NCBI GenBank assembly: GCA_021772565.1
Contig: JAJFLR010000115.1
Coordinates: 1 to 64,000 of the forward strand
Direction of reading: 5' to 3'
Length of the DNA stretch: 64,000 bases
Source of the DNA: Opitutales bacterium
GTDB taxonomy: Bacteria; Verrucomicrobiota; Verrucomicrobiia; Opitutales; JAJFLR01
Below are positions 50,637-60,621 of the stretch, one piece after another (the stretch's first letter is position 1; every line of letters begins with the position of its first letter). The position numbers were made by a program, and so were the translations under genes. The notes under the pieces were generated by a model. The model had not been told where the DNA came from. It saw nothing but the letters and a program-made list of their open reading frames with translations, and made no database searches.

Positions 50637-51992
50637 CTATCCCTCTATTACTGTCAGGTGTTTTCCAATAACATCTGTCAAATCACAGTATGTTTTTTCA
50701 ACAGCTGCCATATTCTCAGCTTCAACGATCAATCTAATTTTAGGCTCAGTTCCGGAATAACGAATGAGAATTCGACTTTTACCGGGTAAATTATTTTCAA
50801 GCTCTTTTACATCCAGCTGCAATCCGGGTAATTCTTCTAAAGGAATTTTTTCCTTAACTTTTAAACTCTTTCTGATACATGGAAATAAAGGCACTTGCTT
50901 ACGAAGTTCAGACAATGGTTTAGCATTTTTTAATATTGCATCAATTAATTTTAATGCGGCGAGTAATCCGTCACCACATGTTGAGTGATCACCCACAATA
51001 ATATGACCGGAAGGTTCACCGCCCAAATTGTATCCAGAGTCAACAAAAGATCTACTAATATAACGATCACCCACAGGAACCCTAATAGTTTTACCTCCGA
51101 CACCCTGCATTACTTTATCAAGAGAAAGATTGCTGTTAATATTTATAACTAAAGTTTTTTTATTTAATTTATCTTCACGCAATGCTTGTATGCCTAAAAT
51201 CCCAAGCACCTCATCACCCTCCAGTATTGAACCACATTCATCGGAAATAGAAACCCGATCACCGTCTCCATCATGGGCAATTCCGATATTGGCATTTTCC
51301 TTTATGACCAAATCAGAAATTACATTTGTGCACTCACTGCCAACACCATCATTAATATTATACCCATCTGGTTTATCACCTACATGAATAATTTCAGCAC
51401 CCAGTTTTTTCAGTGTCTCAGGTGTTGTATGAACTGTAGCTCCATGTGCTGTATCCACAACGATCTTCCAACCCTTGAGTGCGTTTTCAGGTAGGACAGA
51501 AGCCATCAGATCAATATATGTTTTTGTAATATCATATTCTTCAAATACAATATTCTCCGGTTTGGAAGGAGGTTCAGTAAAATCATCAATTAAATCCTCA
51601 ATACTCTCTTCATCATGATCGGAGATTTTCATTCCTTCAGATGAAAAGAATTTAATCCCATTATCATTAGCTAAATTATGCGATGCTGTTACGACAATTC
51701 CTAGAGAAGCTTTTAAGTTTTTGACTGCCAGCGAGACTGCCGGTGTAGGAACAATTCCCAATTTATAAATTTGAATTTTATTAGCAGCCAGTCCTTCGAC
51801 AATTGCCTCTTCAAGCATTTTCCCGGATGCTCTTGGGTCTCGACCAATTACAACTTTTATTTCTTCAGGATTAACAATTTCACTTAAATGTGTTCCGACA
51901 GCATACCCTAGCTTTCTAACGAATTCGAAATTAATGACAGTGCCACCGACTTCACCTCTGATTCCATCAGTTCCAAAGTATTTTCTGCTCAT
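50637..51992 (-). CDS. glmM: Phosphoglucosamine mutase
   Basis: YFGTDGIRGEVGG, VTASHNLANDNGIKFFSSEG, AHDGDGDRVSI, GGEPSGHII, RYSGTEPKIRLIVEAE. Confidence 0.96.
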   Translation of the reverse strand: MSRKYFGTDGIRGEVGGTVINFEFVRKLGYAVGTHLSEIVNPEEIKVVIGRDPRASGKMLEEAIVEGLAANKIQIYKLGIVPTPAVSLAVKNLKASLGIVVTASHNLANDNGIKFFSSEGMKISDHDEESIEDLIDDFTEPPSKPENIVFEEYDITKTYIDLMASVLPENALKGWKIVVDTAHGATVHTTPETLKKLGAEIIHVGDKPDGYNINDGVGSECTNVISDLVIKENANIGIAHDGDGDRVSISDECGSILEGDEVLGILGIQALREDKLNKKTLVININSNLSLDKVMQGVGGKTIRVPVGDRYISRSFVDSGYNLGGEPSGHIIVGDHSTCGDGLLAALKLIDAILKNAKPLSELRKQVPLFPCIRKSLKVKEKIPLEELPGLQLDVKELENNLPGKSRILIRYSGTEPKIRLIVEAENMAAVEKTYCDLTDVIGKHLTVIEG

Positions 51993-53035
51993 TTTTTATA
52001 AAATTTTTGCGCTGTAATTAACCAGCTGTTTACTTTACCGCTTTGAATTAAATTGATAGCTATGTCAACACCATCTTGTAGGTTGTTTGCTTTATTTGCT
52101 ATCCAAAGAGCTGCACCCGCATTTAATGCAATAGAATCTACCAGTCCGCGATTTCCCTTACCGGATAATATTTCGTAAAGGAAATTAACATTATCAGCAA
52201 CAGAGCCGCCTAATAAATCTTGCACTGAACATTCTGACAAACCAACTGAGCTCAAATCAACTTCTTCATTAACATCTACCAATTCTCCGAAACCAATTAT
52301 TTTGTTTTTCCCGGCACATGACATTTCATCCATACCTTTTCCATTTGGTAATTTTGAGTGAACAACAAGACCGCGACTCAATCCAAGATGATCCAGAGCA
52401 GTAGCTATTGGAGCGACCCAATCTTCGGCATAAACCCCAAGTAATTGAAAATTTGGCTCACCAGGATTTATTAACGGGCCGAGTAAATTAAAAATTGTTC
52501 GTTTCCCCTCAACAGCTAGTTCTTTCCTCACAGGAACAATCTCTTTAAATGCAGGATGATACAATGGGGCAAAGAAAAAACAGTAATTTAATTCTTTTAG
52601 TGACTGTCGTATCTCATCAGGTTCAGATTGAATATTGAAACCTAATTCTGACAACAGATCAGCACTACCACATTTTGAAGTCACTGAACGATTGCCATGC
52701 TTGAAAACAGGGATTCCTGCAGCCGCTAAAACAAACGACACAGTAGTCGAAATATTAAAGCTGCCTGAATGATCCCCACCTGTTCCACAGACATCAATTG
52801 CCTCGTTAGCAAAATCGGCAACATCAATTTTTCGTGATAGTTCTCTAAAGACTTTGGCAAAGGCCGTTACCTCTATAGCAGTTTCACCCTTATCAGTAAG
52901 TGCAATTAATATTGATTTTTTTTGATAGAGTGTAACCTCAGGTGAAGCTAAAGCTCGAGCTGTAAACGTAGCTTGATTTTCATCTAAATCATTCTTTGAC
53001 GTTAGCAATTGCAATATATTATCTATCTCAGACAT
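51989..53035 (-). CDS. trpD: Anthranilate phosphoribosyltransferase
   Basis: VCGTGGDHSGSFNISTTVSFVLAAAGIPVFKHGNRSVTSKCGSADLLSELG; TIFNLLGPLINPG. Confidence 0.95.
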   Translation of the reverse strand: MSEIDNILQLLTSKNDLDENQATFTARALASPEVTLYQKKSILIALTDKGETAIEVTAFAKVFRELSRKIDVADFANEAIDVCGTGGDHSGSFNISTTVSFVLAAAGIPVFKHGNRSVTSKCGSADLLSELGFNIQSEPDEIRQSLKELNYCFFFAPLYHPAFKEIVPVRKELAVEGKRTIFNLLGPLINPGEPNFQLLGVYAEDWVAPIATALDHLGLSRGLVVHSKLPNGKGMDEMSCAGKNKIIGFGELVDVNEEVDLSSVGLSECSVQDLLGGSVADNVNFLYEILSGKGNRGLVDSIALNAGAALWIANKANNLQDGVDIAINLIQSGKVNSWLITAQKFYKK

Positions 53036-53172
53036 AAAAAATTAGAATTCAACTGATTTATAATGGATATTGATCTGTATTCATTTTCTATGTAATTGAT
53101 GAGGCAAGCAATTAATGAAATAAAATTCTAATAAATCTATAAATTAAGATTAAACAAGATAAGATTAAAAGA

Positions 53173-53568
53173 ATGTGTGCCAAAAATACCAGTCAGTTCC
53201 TCACAGCAAAATGGTTAAATCTGGCGATAATCAATTATGAAATTGATCCAATTAAATTATCATCATATGTACCCACTGGAACTCAAATCGACCAATGGAA
53301 TGGGAAAACCTACATCAGTCTGGTAGGATTTAATTTTATAGATACAAAATTGAAGGGGATTCCAGTGCCGTTCCATAGAAATTTTGAAGAAGTGAATTTG
53401 CGTTTCTATGTTAGGAGAAAAGAAAATAAAACCTGGAAAAGAGGAGTAGTATTTATCAAAGAAATTGTGCCGAAAGCAGCAATAGCATTTGTCGCCAGAT
53501 TATTTTATAACGAAAACTATATCGCGCTAGATATGACCAACGAAATTGTAAAGGATAGTGATAGTTAA
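53173..53568 (+). pseudogene. DUF2071 (YqjF-like) protein, apparently truncated at C-terminus
   Basis: FLTAKWLNLAIINYEIDP...SYVPTGTQIDQWNGKTYISLVGFNF...VPFHRNFEEVNLRFYVRRK...RGVVFIKEIVPKAAIAFVARLFYNENY; then a premature end. Confidence 0.65.
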
Positions 53569-53626
53569 AACAATCTTGCTCCATGCCTTATATTGCCCAA
53601 CATCCAATAGAAAAATTTAAATATTC

Positions 53627-54685
53627 ATGAGAAAAACCACAACATGGCTAACGTTAATATTACTTTTATTTGGAACTAATCTTTATTCTGAGGAAAATGA
53701 ACCATCAGAAAAAATTGGATCATTAAATAAAGCGTTTAGTGATCCAATTATTAGTGGTGAAAAAATTAAGCCGTTTAATTTTACTTATCTAGATGCTGTT
53801 ATCCTAGGAGTCGTTGAGGGAATAACAGAGTATTTACCAATCTCATCGACTGGCCATCTCATTATAAGTAATGCTATATTAGAATTGGATAATGAAGATC
53901 CGGCCTTGGATAAATCTGGAAATTTAATTTATTCCAAGGAACCCTCTGATGAAAATCCCAACGGTATAGTAATGACAAATAAAGAAGCGATCGATGCATA
54001 TAGCATTATGATTCAGGCTGGAGCCATTGCAGCCGTGTTCATTATTTACTGGTCAAAAATTTTATCGGTTATCCTGGGATTTCTAGGCAAAAATAAAAAC
54101 GGTTTATTATTAGGAAGAAATTTAATCGTTGCCTTTATTCCGGCAGTTGTTCTGGGGCTAACATTGGAAGATTTAATCGATACTTATTTATTTGATATTT
54201 GGCCTGTAATTGTTGCCCTAATCGCCGGGGCTTTCTTGATGATGGGTGTTGAGGTATGGCGTAAAAAGAAAAAGATAGATTATGAAGGAGGACCTGATTT
54301 GCACGAATTATCTATTAAGCAGGCTTTAGTAATCGGTTTCTTGCAATGTGTTGCAATGTGGCCGGGAACCAGCAGATCTATGATGACAATTGTTGGAGGC
54401 TTCCTGGTAGGTCTCAATCCAAGACATGCAGCAGAATTCAGTTTTTTACTCGGACTGCTTACTCTTGGGGGTGCGTCTGCATATAAAGCTATGAAAACAG
54501 GACCTGAAGTGATTAAGCTATTTGGAGTAGGTCCCGGATTGTTAGGTTGTTTAGTTGCAGCCATATCTGCGGCAATTGCAGTTAAATGGATGGTAAGTTA
54601 TTTGACGCGACATGGACTTATGGTATTTGCATGGTACCGCTTAGGGCTCGCAATTGTCGTTATTATATTCATACAATTTATCTGA
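53627..54685 (+). CDS. uppP: Undecaprenyl-diphosphatase
   Basis: VVEGITEYLPISSTGHLII; QCVAMWPGTSRSMMTIVGGFLVGLNPRHAAEFSFLLGL. Confidence 0.95.
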   Translation: MRKTTTWLTLILLLFGTNLYSEENEPSEKIGSLNKAFSDPIISGEKIKPFNFTYLDAVILGVVEGITEYLPISSTGHLIISNAILELDNEDPALDKSGNLIYSKEPSDENPNGIVMTNKEAIDAYSIMIQAGAIAAVFIIYWSKILSVILGFLGKNKNGLLLGRNLIVAFIPAVVLGLTLEDLIDTYLFDIWPVIVALIAGAFLMMGVEVWRKKKKIDYEGGPDLHELSIKQALVIGFLQCVAMWPGTSRSMMTIVGGFLVGLNPRHAAEFSFLLGLLTLGGASAYKAMKTGPEVIKLFGVGPGLLGCLVAAISAAIAVKWMVSYLTRHGLMVFAWYRLGLAIVVIIFIQFI

Positions 54686-54752
54686 TTATAAAATATTAAT
54701 GAAATTTTAAAAAGTTAAATTGAATAAACATTAAGTAATACTACTAAAAATT

Positions 54753-55136
54753 ATGTACATGCCAGATTCAGTTCTTCTTATCGATGATGAAAAACATATC
54801 CGTTTTTATATCAGTCTTCTACTTAAAAATATAGGTATTCCGGCTGTCTATGAAGCAACAAATGGTGAAGAAGGAATTGAGTCATTCAAAACAAATAAGC
54901 CGGATTTTGTTATGCTTGATATTAATATGCCGGGAGATAGTGGTATAGAAGTTTTAAAAAAAATAATGGAAATTGATGAAGATGCAATCGTCGTTATGCT
55001 TACAGCAGTCAATTCAATGCATATCGTAGAAGACTGCGCCAAAATTGGTGCGACAAATTATATTCTAAAGGATACCCCTGAAGATGTTTTATCCAATAAT
55101 ATTCGTGAAATAATTTCAGAGTGCTTTGAAGATTAA
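54753..55136 (+). CDS. Response regulator (receiver domain only)
   Basis: VLLIDDEKHIRFYISLLLKN...PDFVMLDINMPGDSGIEVLKKI...VVMLTAVNSM...GATNYILKDTPEDVL. Confidence 0.93.
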   Translation: MYMPDSVLLIDDEKHIRFYISLLLKNIGIPAVYEATNGEEGIESFKTNKPDFVMLDINMPGDSGIEVLKKIMEIDEDAIVVMLTAVNSMHIVEDCAKIGATNYILKDTPEDVLSNNIREIISECFED

Positions 55137-55188
55137 TATATTTATCCAGGGAAAATGAAAATTTCAGTAACCATTAAATATCCACTCA

Positions 55189-55392
55189 ATGGAAAGTAGT
55201 TCAGAAATTACCAAGACTGCTATCACACTGGAAGATAGAATAATTCACTACTCTCTTCCGGATCTTCAGGAGTATGTAGAAACCGAGTTCAGTTCAAAAA
55301 AAGGCACCAGAGAAGCAGTTGGGCAATCTGAAATAAATACCATTTTCAAGAAGAAAAAAAAGAAGAAAAAGATAGATAAAAATGATAAATGA
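55189..55392 (+). CDS. Small hypothetical protein with polylysine tail
   Basis: 67 aa ending IFKKKKKKKKIDKNDK; overlaps the start of the GspE/PilB-like gene by 11 bp. Confidence 0.6.
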   Translation: MESSSEITKTAITLEDRIIHYSLPDLQEYVETEFSSKKGTREAVGQSEINTIFKKKKKKKKIDKNDK

Positions 55393-57082
55393 GCGTTTCA
55401 TTGAACTTCTAAAAAAGTCTGAGCTGATAAAACCTCTTGCATTGGAAGAGTTGATAAACCTCCACCAGGATAATCAGTTAAAGTTACTTCAGGATATCAT
55501 TGAAAAATCTTTGATTGATAAAGATACAGCTACTGATCTTTGGGGGAAAGCAATTGGCATTGCCTATGTTGACCCACTACTAGTCGCTGTGTCATGCTAT
55601 AAAGATGAAATGTTGCCGCATGAAATTGCCAAGAAAGCAAATGCTATTTGTCTGTATAAAATAAATAACGTCATATCTGTGGCAATGGGCGATCCCACAA
55701 ATATATCGCTTGTTAGATCTATAGAAAAAATACTTGGGATTCCGGTCAGCCCGCTCTTCAGTTTTCCACATGAAATTGATGCAGCAATCGCTATTTATTA
55801 CTCACAGTCAAAAAGTTTCAATGACGCTCTGACAGAAGTCCTCGATAAATCGCTCGATCTGCGAAAATTATCAGATAGTAAAGCTGATGCTATGAGCCTG
55901 GTGCGATCTACATCACTCATTGAGCTATTTAATTCAATTGTTTATCATGCCTTTCAGGAAAGAGCCAGTGATATCCATATTGAAGCAGGCCAAAATAATT
56001 CATTACTCAGAATTAGAATTGACGGAATGATGCGTAACGTTATCGAAATTCCTTCTTTAATTCATCAAGCCCTAATCATAAGATTAAAAGTAGTTAGTGA
56101 CTTAAATATTGTTCAAAAAAGACTCCCGCAAGATGGTAGATTCTCGATGAATATCGGTGACTACGTCAGTAACTTCCGGGTATCAACGTTACCGGGACTT
56201 CATGGGGAGAGAGCAGTTATTCGAATATTAGGTGTAACAGGTAAAAAAGATTTTTTAGAACTGGATAACATGTGGTTTGCCAAATCAACAAGAAAGAGAA
56301 TCGAAAGAATACTGTCTACACCAAATGGTGTATTCATTGTGACCGGTCCCACAGGTTCAGGAAAAACTACAACTCTTTATTCAGCTTTAAACTTCCTCAA
56401 CTCACCAATCAGAAATATTTTGACAATTGAAGACCCGGTTGAATATCAACTTGACGGCGTTAGCCATATACAGGTACGTAGTGAAATTGACTTAACTTTT
56501 GCTAAAATATTGCGATCAGTGTTGAGGCAAGATCCCGATGTTATTCTAGTTGGAGAGATCAGAGATAAGGAAACTGCACAAATTGCAATCGAATCAGCTT
56601 TAACAGGACACTTTGTACTCACGACTCTGCACACAAATAATGCAGTTCAAGCAGTAATACGTCTTACTGAAATCGGGGTCGAACCCCATATGGTGGCGCC
56701 ATCACTCGTCGGTGTTTTAGCTCAGCGCCTGGTTGGGAAAATTTGTGATCAGTGTAAAATGATTTACCATCCTGAACAAGAAACTTTACTTAAATATTTC
56801 ACAGATATTGGCTCAGGGTTAGTCACATTTTATAGAGGTAAAGGATGTGCTGCATGTGGTAATACTGGTTATCGAGGTAGAGTACCGGTTCACGAATTAA
56901 TAGAAATCAGTGAAGCAATGCGCACAATTATTTCTGCAAGTGGTAAGCAAAGTGAACTTGAGACTGAAGCAAGAAATATAGGATTTAAATCTATGAGATA
57001 TGACGCTTTGGCAAAAGCAATTTTAGGTGAAACAACAATTGACGAAACAGAAAGAATGACTGTACCAGAATATAGTGAGTAA
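55382..57082 (+). CDS. GspE/PulE/PilB-type secretion or pilus assembly ATPase
   Basis: ASDIHIEAGQNNSLLRIRIDG, VTGPTGSGKTTTLYSALNFLN, ILTIEDPVEYQL, LRSVLRQDPDVILVGEIRDKETAQIAIESALTGHFVLTTLHTNNA, CDQC...CAAC. Confidence 0.95.
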   Translation: MINERFIELLKKSELIKPLALEELINLHQDNQLKLLQDIIEKSLIDKDTATDLWGKAIGIAYVDPLLVAVSCYKDEMLPHEIAKKANAICLYKINNVISVAMGDPTNISLVRSIEKILGIPVSPLFSFPHEIDAAIAIYYSQSKSFNDALTEVLDKSLDLRKLSDSKADAMSLVRSTSLIELFNSIVYHAFQERASDIHIEAGQNNSLLRIRIDGMMRNVIEIPSLIHQALIIRLKVVSDLNIVQKRLPQDGRFSMNIGDYVSNFRVSTLPGLHGERAVIRILGVTGKKDFLELDNMWFAKSTRKRIERILSTPNGVFIVTGPTGSGKTTTLYSALNFLNSPIRNILTIEDPVEYQLDGVSHIQVRSEIDLTFAKILRSVLRQDPDVILVGEIRDKETAQIAIESALTGHFVLTTLHTNNAVQAVIRLTEIGVEPHMVAPSLVGVLAQRLVGKICDQCKMIYHPEQETLLKYFTDIGSGLVTFYRGKGCAACGNTGYRGRVPVHELIEISEAMRTIISASGKQSELETEARNIGFKSMRYDALAKAILGETTIDETERMTVPEYSE

Positions 57083-57175
57083 TATTTAATACATCATTAG
57101 ACACAATAATTTCCAAAATATTTTATTGAAATTTTTCCCTTGATAGAATCAATTTAATATATTTAATAATTATAA

Positions 57176-57700
57176 ATGAAAAATTACTCCCTCACAGCTA
57201 AAAATAAAATAAACTCTAAATCAAATAGAGGGTTTTCATTAGTGGAAATTTCGGTCGTAGTTGTCATAATTGGCCTGTTAGCATCACTATCAATTCAATA
57301 TTTTGGCAAAGTTCGAGAGAAAGCTCAAAATAATACAGTTATAAATGATTTGAGGATATTTTCCGGATCGTTTCATCAATACGTTACTGAAAAAGGAAGT
57401 TGGCCGCGCAACCAGAGAAATAGAGATACCTTTCCCAGAGATATGACAGATTACTTACCCTCAAGTTGGGCACGCAAAACACCCATTGGTGGTAAATATA
57501 GTTGGGATAATAACAGGCGCCATAAAGGTGTTAGAGTGGCCGCTAATTTAAACATTAGAAATGATGGAAGAAACAATAGAATTATTGTTTCAAGGGATCA
57601 ATTAAGAGATATTGATGCAGAAATTGATGATGGAAATTTAAATACCGGATTGTTTAGATTGGGCAGATCAAACTGGCCTATTTATATTTTAGAGGAATAA
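57176..57700 (+). CDS. Type II secretion pseudopilin / prepilin-like protein
   Basis: RGFSLVEISVVVVIIGLLASLSIQYFGKVREKAQ prepilin cleavage/methylation motif. Confidence 0.9.
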   Translation: MKNYSLTAKNKINSKSNRGFSLVEISVVVVIIGLLASLSIQYFGKVREKAQNNTVINDLRIFSGSFHQYVTEKGSWPRNQRNRDTFPRDMTDYLPSSWARKTPIGGKYSWDNNRRHKGVRVAANLNIRNDGRNNRIIVSRDQLRDIDAEIDDGNLNTGLFRLGRSNWPIYILEE

Positions 57701-57705
57701 ACAGT

Positions 57706-58506
57706 ATGAATCATAACGTTAGTACAAAATTTATCGCCAAAGATTTTTCAAATATCGGAAACGAGTTTGACAGAATCGAGTTAGGTGAGATTTCATCAGA
57801 AAAATTAACAGATATTCTGAAAAAAGTTTCTTCAATTAATAGTCAGGATGTCACAGAGTCAGAACCTCAGATATTTATAACAAATTCACTTGGTCAATTT
57901 AAAATCAACTACAAGAATTCGAAGTTTTATCTTTCAAATGTAAATGATATAAACACTCATGATTTAGAAGTATCGAGTAACGATGCGATAAAATTTTTAG
58001 AAGGAAACGAAAAAGATATAGAAGAAGCTGATGAAGAAAAAATTGTTACAACTGAAGAAAAAGAAACATTAAAGAAAAGTCTGGTTGCAAATATTTTTGC
58101 GACACTATTAATATTTTCAACTGTTGGTTTTATGTTTTTCATTCTAAGCAAAAATAATGAATTTCTGCCTCTAATAGAATATACTGAAATAACTAATAAG
58201 AATAAGATTCTTGATTATGAAAAAAATCACACAGGTTTTTACCTGACTGGAAAAGCTCAAGATGAAAGTGGTCTTTATATAAAAGAGGGGGGAGAACTTG
58301 AGTTTATTGATGTAAAAAAATTAACCGACAAAAACATTTTCGTTGAACAAGTTGATACAAATTTGTACGTATTTGGTGAAACTAATAATGAAACATCAAT
58401 AATTATTAATGGTGTTGAGCAAATTAAACTTCTTAATGAGGATAAGATTAATTTTGATGGTGAAGTATATAGTAAATTCCCAACGGCAGATTTTAAATTT
58501 TTATAA
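57706..58506 (+). CDS. Single-pass membrane protein, unknown function
   Basis: 266 aa; central TM SLVANIFATLLIFSTVGFMFFIL; 5 bp after the pseudopilin gene. Confidence 0.7.
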   Translation: MNHNVSTKFIAKDFSNIGNEFDRIELGEISSEKLTDILKKVSSINSQDVTESEPQIFITNSLGQFKINYKNSKFYLSNVNDINTHDLEVSSNDAIKFLEGNEKDIEEADEEKIVTTEEKETLKKSLVANIFATLLIFSTVGFMFFILSKNNEFLPLIEYTEITNKNKILDYEKNHTGFYLTGKAQDESGLYIKEGGELEFIDVKKLTDKNIFVEQVDTNLYVFGETNNETSIIINGVEQIKLLNEDKINFDGEVYSKFPTADFKFL

Positions 58507-58579
58507 CCTCAGATCATGCCTGATAAATCAGTCTCATAATATGTTATGAGTAACGCCTTAAAAAACAAAGATACTGAGA

Positions 58580-59719
58580 ATGGACGATCAAGCTATGCAT
58601 ATTTTCATAATTGATGATGATACGGTTACGCGCCGAATTATTAAAACAGTGTTACTGAAAAACAATTATCAAGTAACTGAAGCTGTATCCGGTGAAGATG
58701 CAGTTGAAAGGGCTGAAGAGATTAAACCAGATCTTATATTGCTGGATGTAATGATGAGTGGAATGGATGGTTTTGAAACCTGTAAAAAATTAAAAACTTT
58801 TCCTGAAATAGTCGATGTTCCGGTAATTTTCCTAACTGCCAAATCAGAGACCAACGAAGTTGTCAAAGGACTGGAAGCCGGTGGTTCTGATTATATCAGT
58901 AAACCTTTCAGACCACTTGAAAGTATCGCTAGAATTAAAACTCATCTAAAAATCAGAAGCCTATCTCGACAACAAAAAGAAAATATCGTTGCTCTGGAAA
59001 AAGCCAACCAGGCCAAAGTAAAGTTACTGGCAATCTCGTCGCACGACCTAAAAAATCCACTTTCTTCCATTAATGGATTAGCATCCTATTTGACTAAAGA
59101 TAAAGCCGGTCCAATCAACCAAATTCAACGTGATATAATTAACAGTATAGGATCAGCATCTGAATGCATGCTCAATATTGTTAATGATCTACTAGATCTG
59201 TCAGTTTTAGAAGATAACCATATCAAGTTAAATCTTGAATCTAACAACTTGAGCGAATTGGTCTCTCAATCTATTCTATTGTATAAAATAAAAGCATCTG
59301 AGAAAGGAATTGAGATAAATTTCTGGGACTATGGAATTCCTGAAAAAATGGATTTTGATAAACATCAAATTAAACGAGTTGTTGAAAATTTATTAAGCAA
59401 CGCCATTAAATTTTCCCCAAAAGATAAAAAAATATCGGTATCAATAAAAACGGAAAATAATAATTCACTGATATTAGTAGCTGATGAAGGAACCGGCATT
59501 CCAGAAAGCGAGATGGATAAATTATTTAAAGAATTCAGCAGAACATCTGTCAAACCAACTGCAGGAGAACAAAGCACCGGTCTTGGATTGTCAATCTGCA
59601 AGAAAATAATGCTGGCGCATGAGGGAGATATAGTTGCAGAAAATATTCAAAACAGTGGATGCCAATTCACTGTATCGCTACCTGAAAAAAATGCGTCGCC
59701 AAATAAAACAGCATCGTAA
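58580..59719 (+). CDS. Hybrid response regulator / histidine kinase
   Basis: Receiver IFIIDDDTVTRRII...DLILLDVMMSGMDGFETC...GGSDYISKPF; HisKA LLAISSHDLKNPLSSINGL; HATPase NLLSNAIKFSP...DEGTGIPESEMDKLF...TGLGLSICKKI. Confidence 0.95.
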   Translation: MDDQAMHIFIIDDDTVTRRIIKTVLLKNNYQVTEAVSGEDAVERAEEIKPDLILLDVMMSGMDGFETCKKLKTFPEIVDVPVIFLTAKSETNEVVKGLEAGGSDYISKPFRPLESIARIKTHLKIRSLSRQQKENIVALEKANQAKVKLLAISSHDLKNPLSSINGLASYLTKDKAGPINQIQRDIINSIGSASECMLNIVNDLLDLSVLEDNHIKLNLESNNLSELVSQSILLYKIKASEKGIEINFWDYGIPEKMDFDKHQIKRVVENLLSNAIKFSPKDKKISVSIKTENNNSLILVADEGTGIPESEMDKLFKEFSRTSVKPTAGEQSTGLGLSICKKIMLAHEGDIVAENIQNSGCQFTVSLPEKNASPNKTAS

Positions 59720-59752
59720 GAATTTATTTAAAAACAAACGGCTTATTAAATC

Positions 59753-60457
59753 TTAAGCTTTAGGTCTGTTTTTTAATTTATTACGATTGCGATTGCGATA
59801 TCCAGCAATTCCAGCTGCACCGAGTGCAATTAATAAAGCTGAAGAGCTGACCTCTGGAATCGGTGTGGCAAATGTAAACGATGTATTAGGTAAAGTCTCA
59901 ATAAGTCCACCATTAATTGTAAAAGCTCTGGCTGTCGCATCCCAGTCACCATATATAACACCCAAGTTATTATCACCTGATTTAAATGTAAGTCCAACAT
60001 CAGTTTGATTTACATTCATTGGTGCGTTCAACGGGGTTGAAACAACAAACGGCGCTAGAACATTATAATAACTTGTAAAAGTTGTCCCATTAATTGTCGA
60101 ATTACGGCTATATAAAGTTGGAGAAGCATAACTTGCTTTAACACCAAATATTGCACCATTTTTCCCCTCAAATTGAATGCGATCACCACTAAAGTCATTT
60201 GCTGTAAATCTAAGGTAATCATCATTATCTGTAGATCCGGCAAAATTTAAAGTATAGTTAAGATCCTTTTCTGCACCATCTGAGTCAAAAACCTGACCAA
60301 CTAAGCTTCCAAGGTTCAGTTGGACTACGACTCCCATCGATGAAGCAGCCGGATAACATAGACCTGCAGCAATCGCTAAACTTGGTGATCCAACAATATA
60401 TTTATGGAGTCGATTATTAAAAGGGTTAAGGGACTTTAATTCATTTTCTTTATTCAT
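59753..60457 (-). CDS. Secreted protein with variant PEP-CTERM-like (PEV) C-terminus
   Basis: C-terminal TPIPEVSSSALLIALGAAGIAGYRNRNRNKLKNRPKA. Confidence 0.8.
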   Translation of the reverse strand: MNKENELKSLNPFNNRLHKYIVGSPSLAIAAGLCYPAASSMGVVVQLNLGSLVGQVFDSDGAEKDLNYTLNFAGSTDNDDYLRFTANDFSGDRIQFEGKNGAIFGVKASYASPTLYSRNSTINGTTFTSYYNVLAPFVVSTPLNAPMNVNQTDVGLTFKSGDNNLGVIYGDWDATARAFTINGGLIETLPNTSFTFATPIPEVSSSALLIALGAAGIAGYRNRNRNKLKNRPKA

Positions 60458-60621
60458 ATTGATATTCTATAAATATAAATGATTAAGTGATTTTATAGTG
60501 TTACCATAAAATTAATATGTGCATAGTCAATTAATTATTTAATAAAAAATATTGCCTATTACTATAATTTTAAAGCATATAAAATTAAATATTAATTAAA
60601 TATAACCTTAACAAAAATAAC

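Noticed and set aside
51989-51992. trpD-glmM 4-bp overlap as evidence of an unusual functional link
   Set aside because: Overlapping starts/stops are common in compact operons; not informative alone.
53566-53590. Shared text atcttgctccat at about 36758 and 53574 as a possible repeat
   Set aside because: Only about 12 bp, no structure; may be chance or a fragment.
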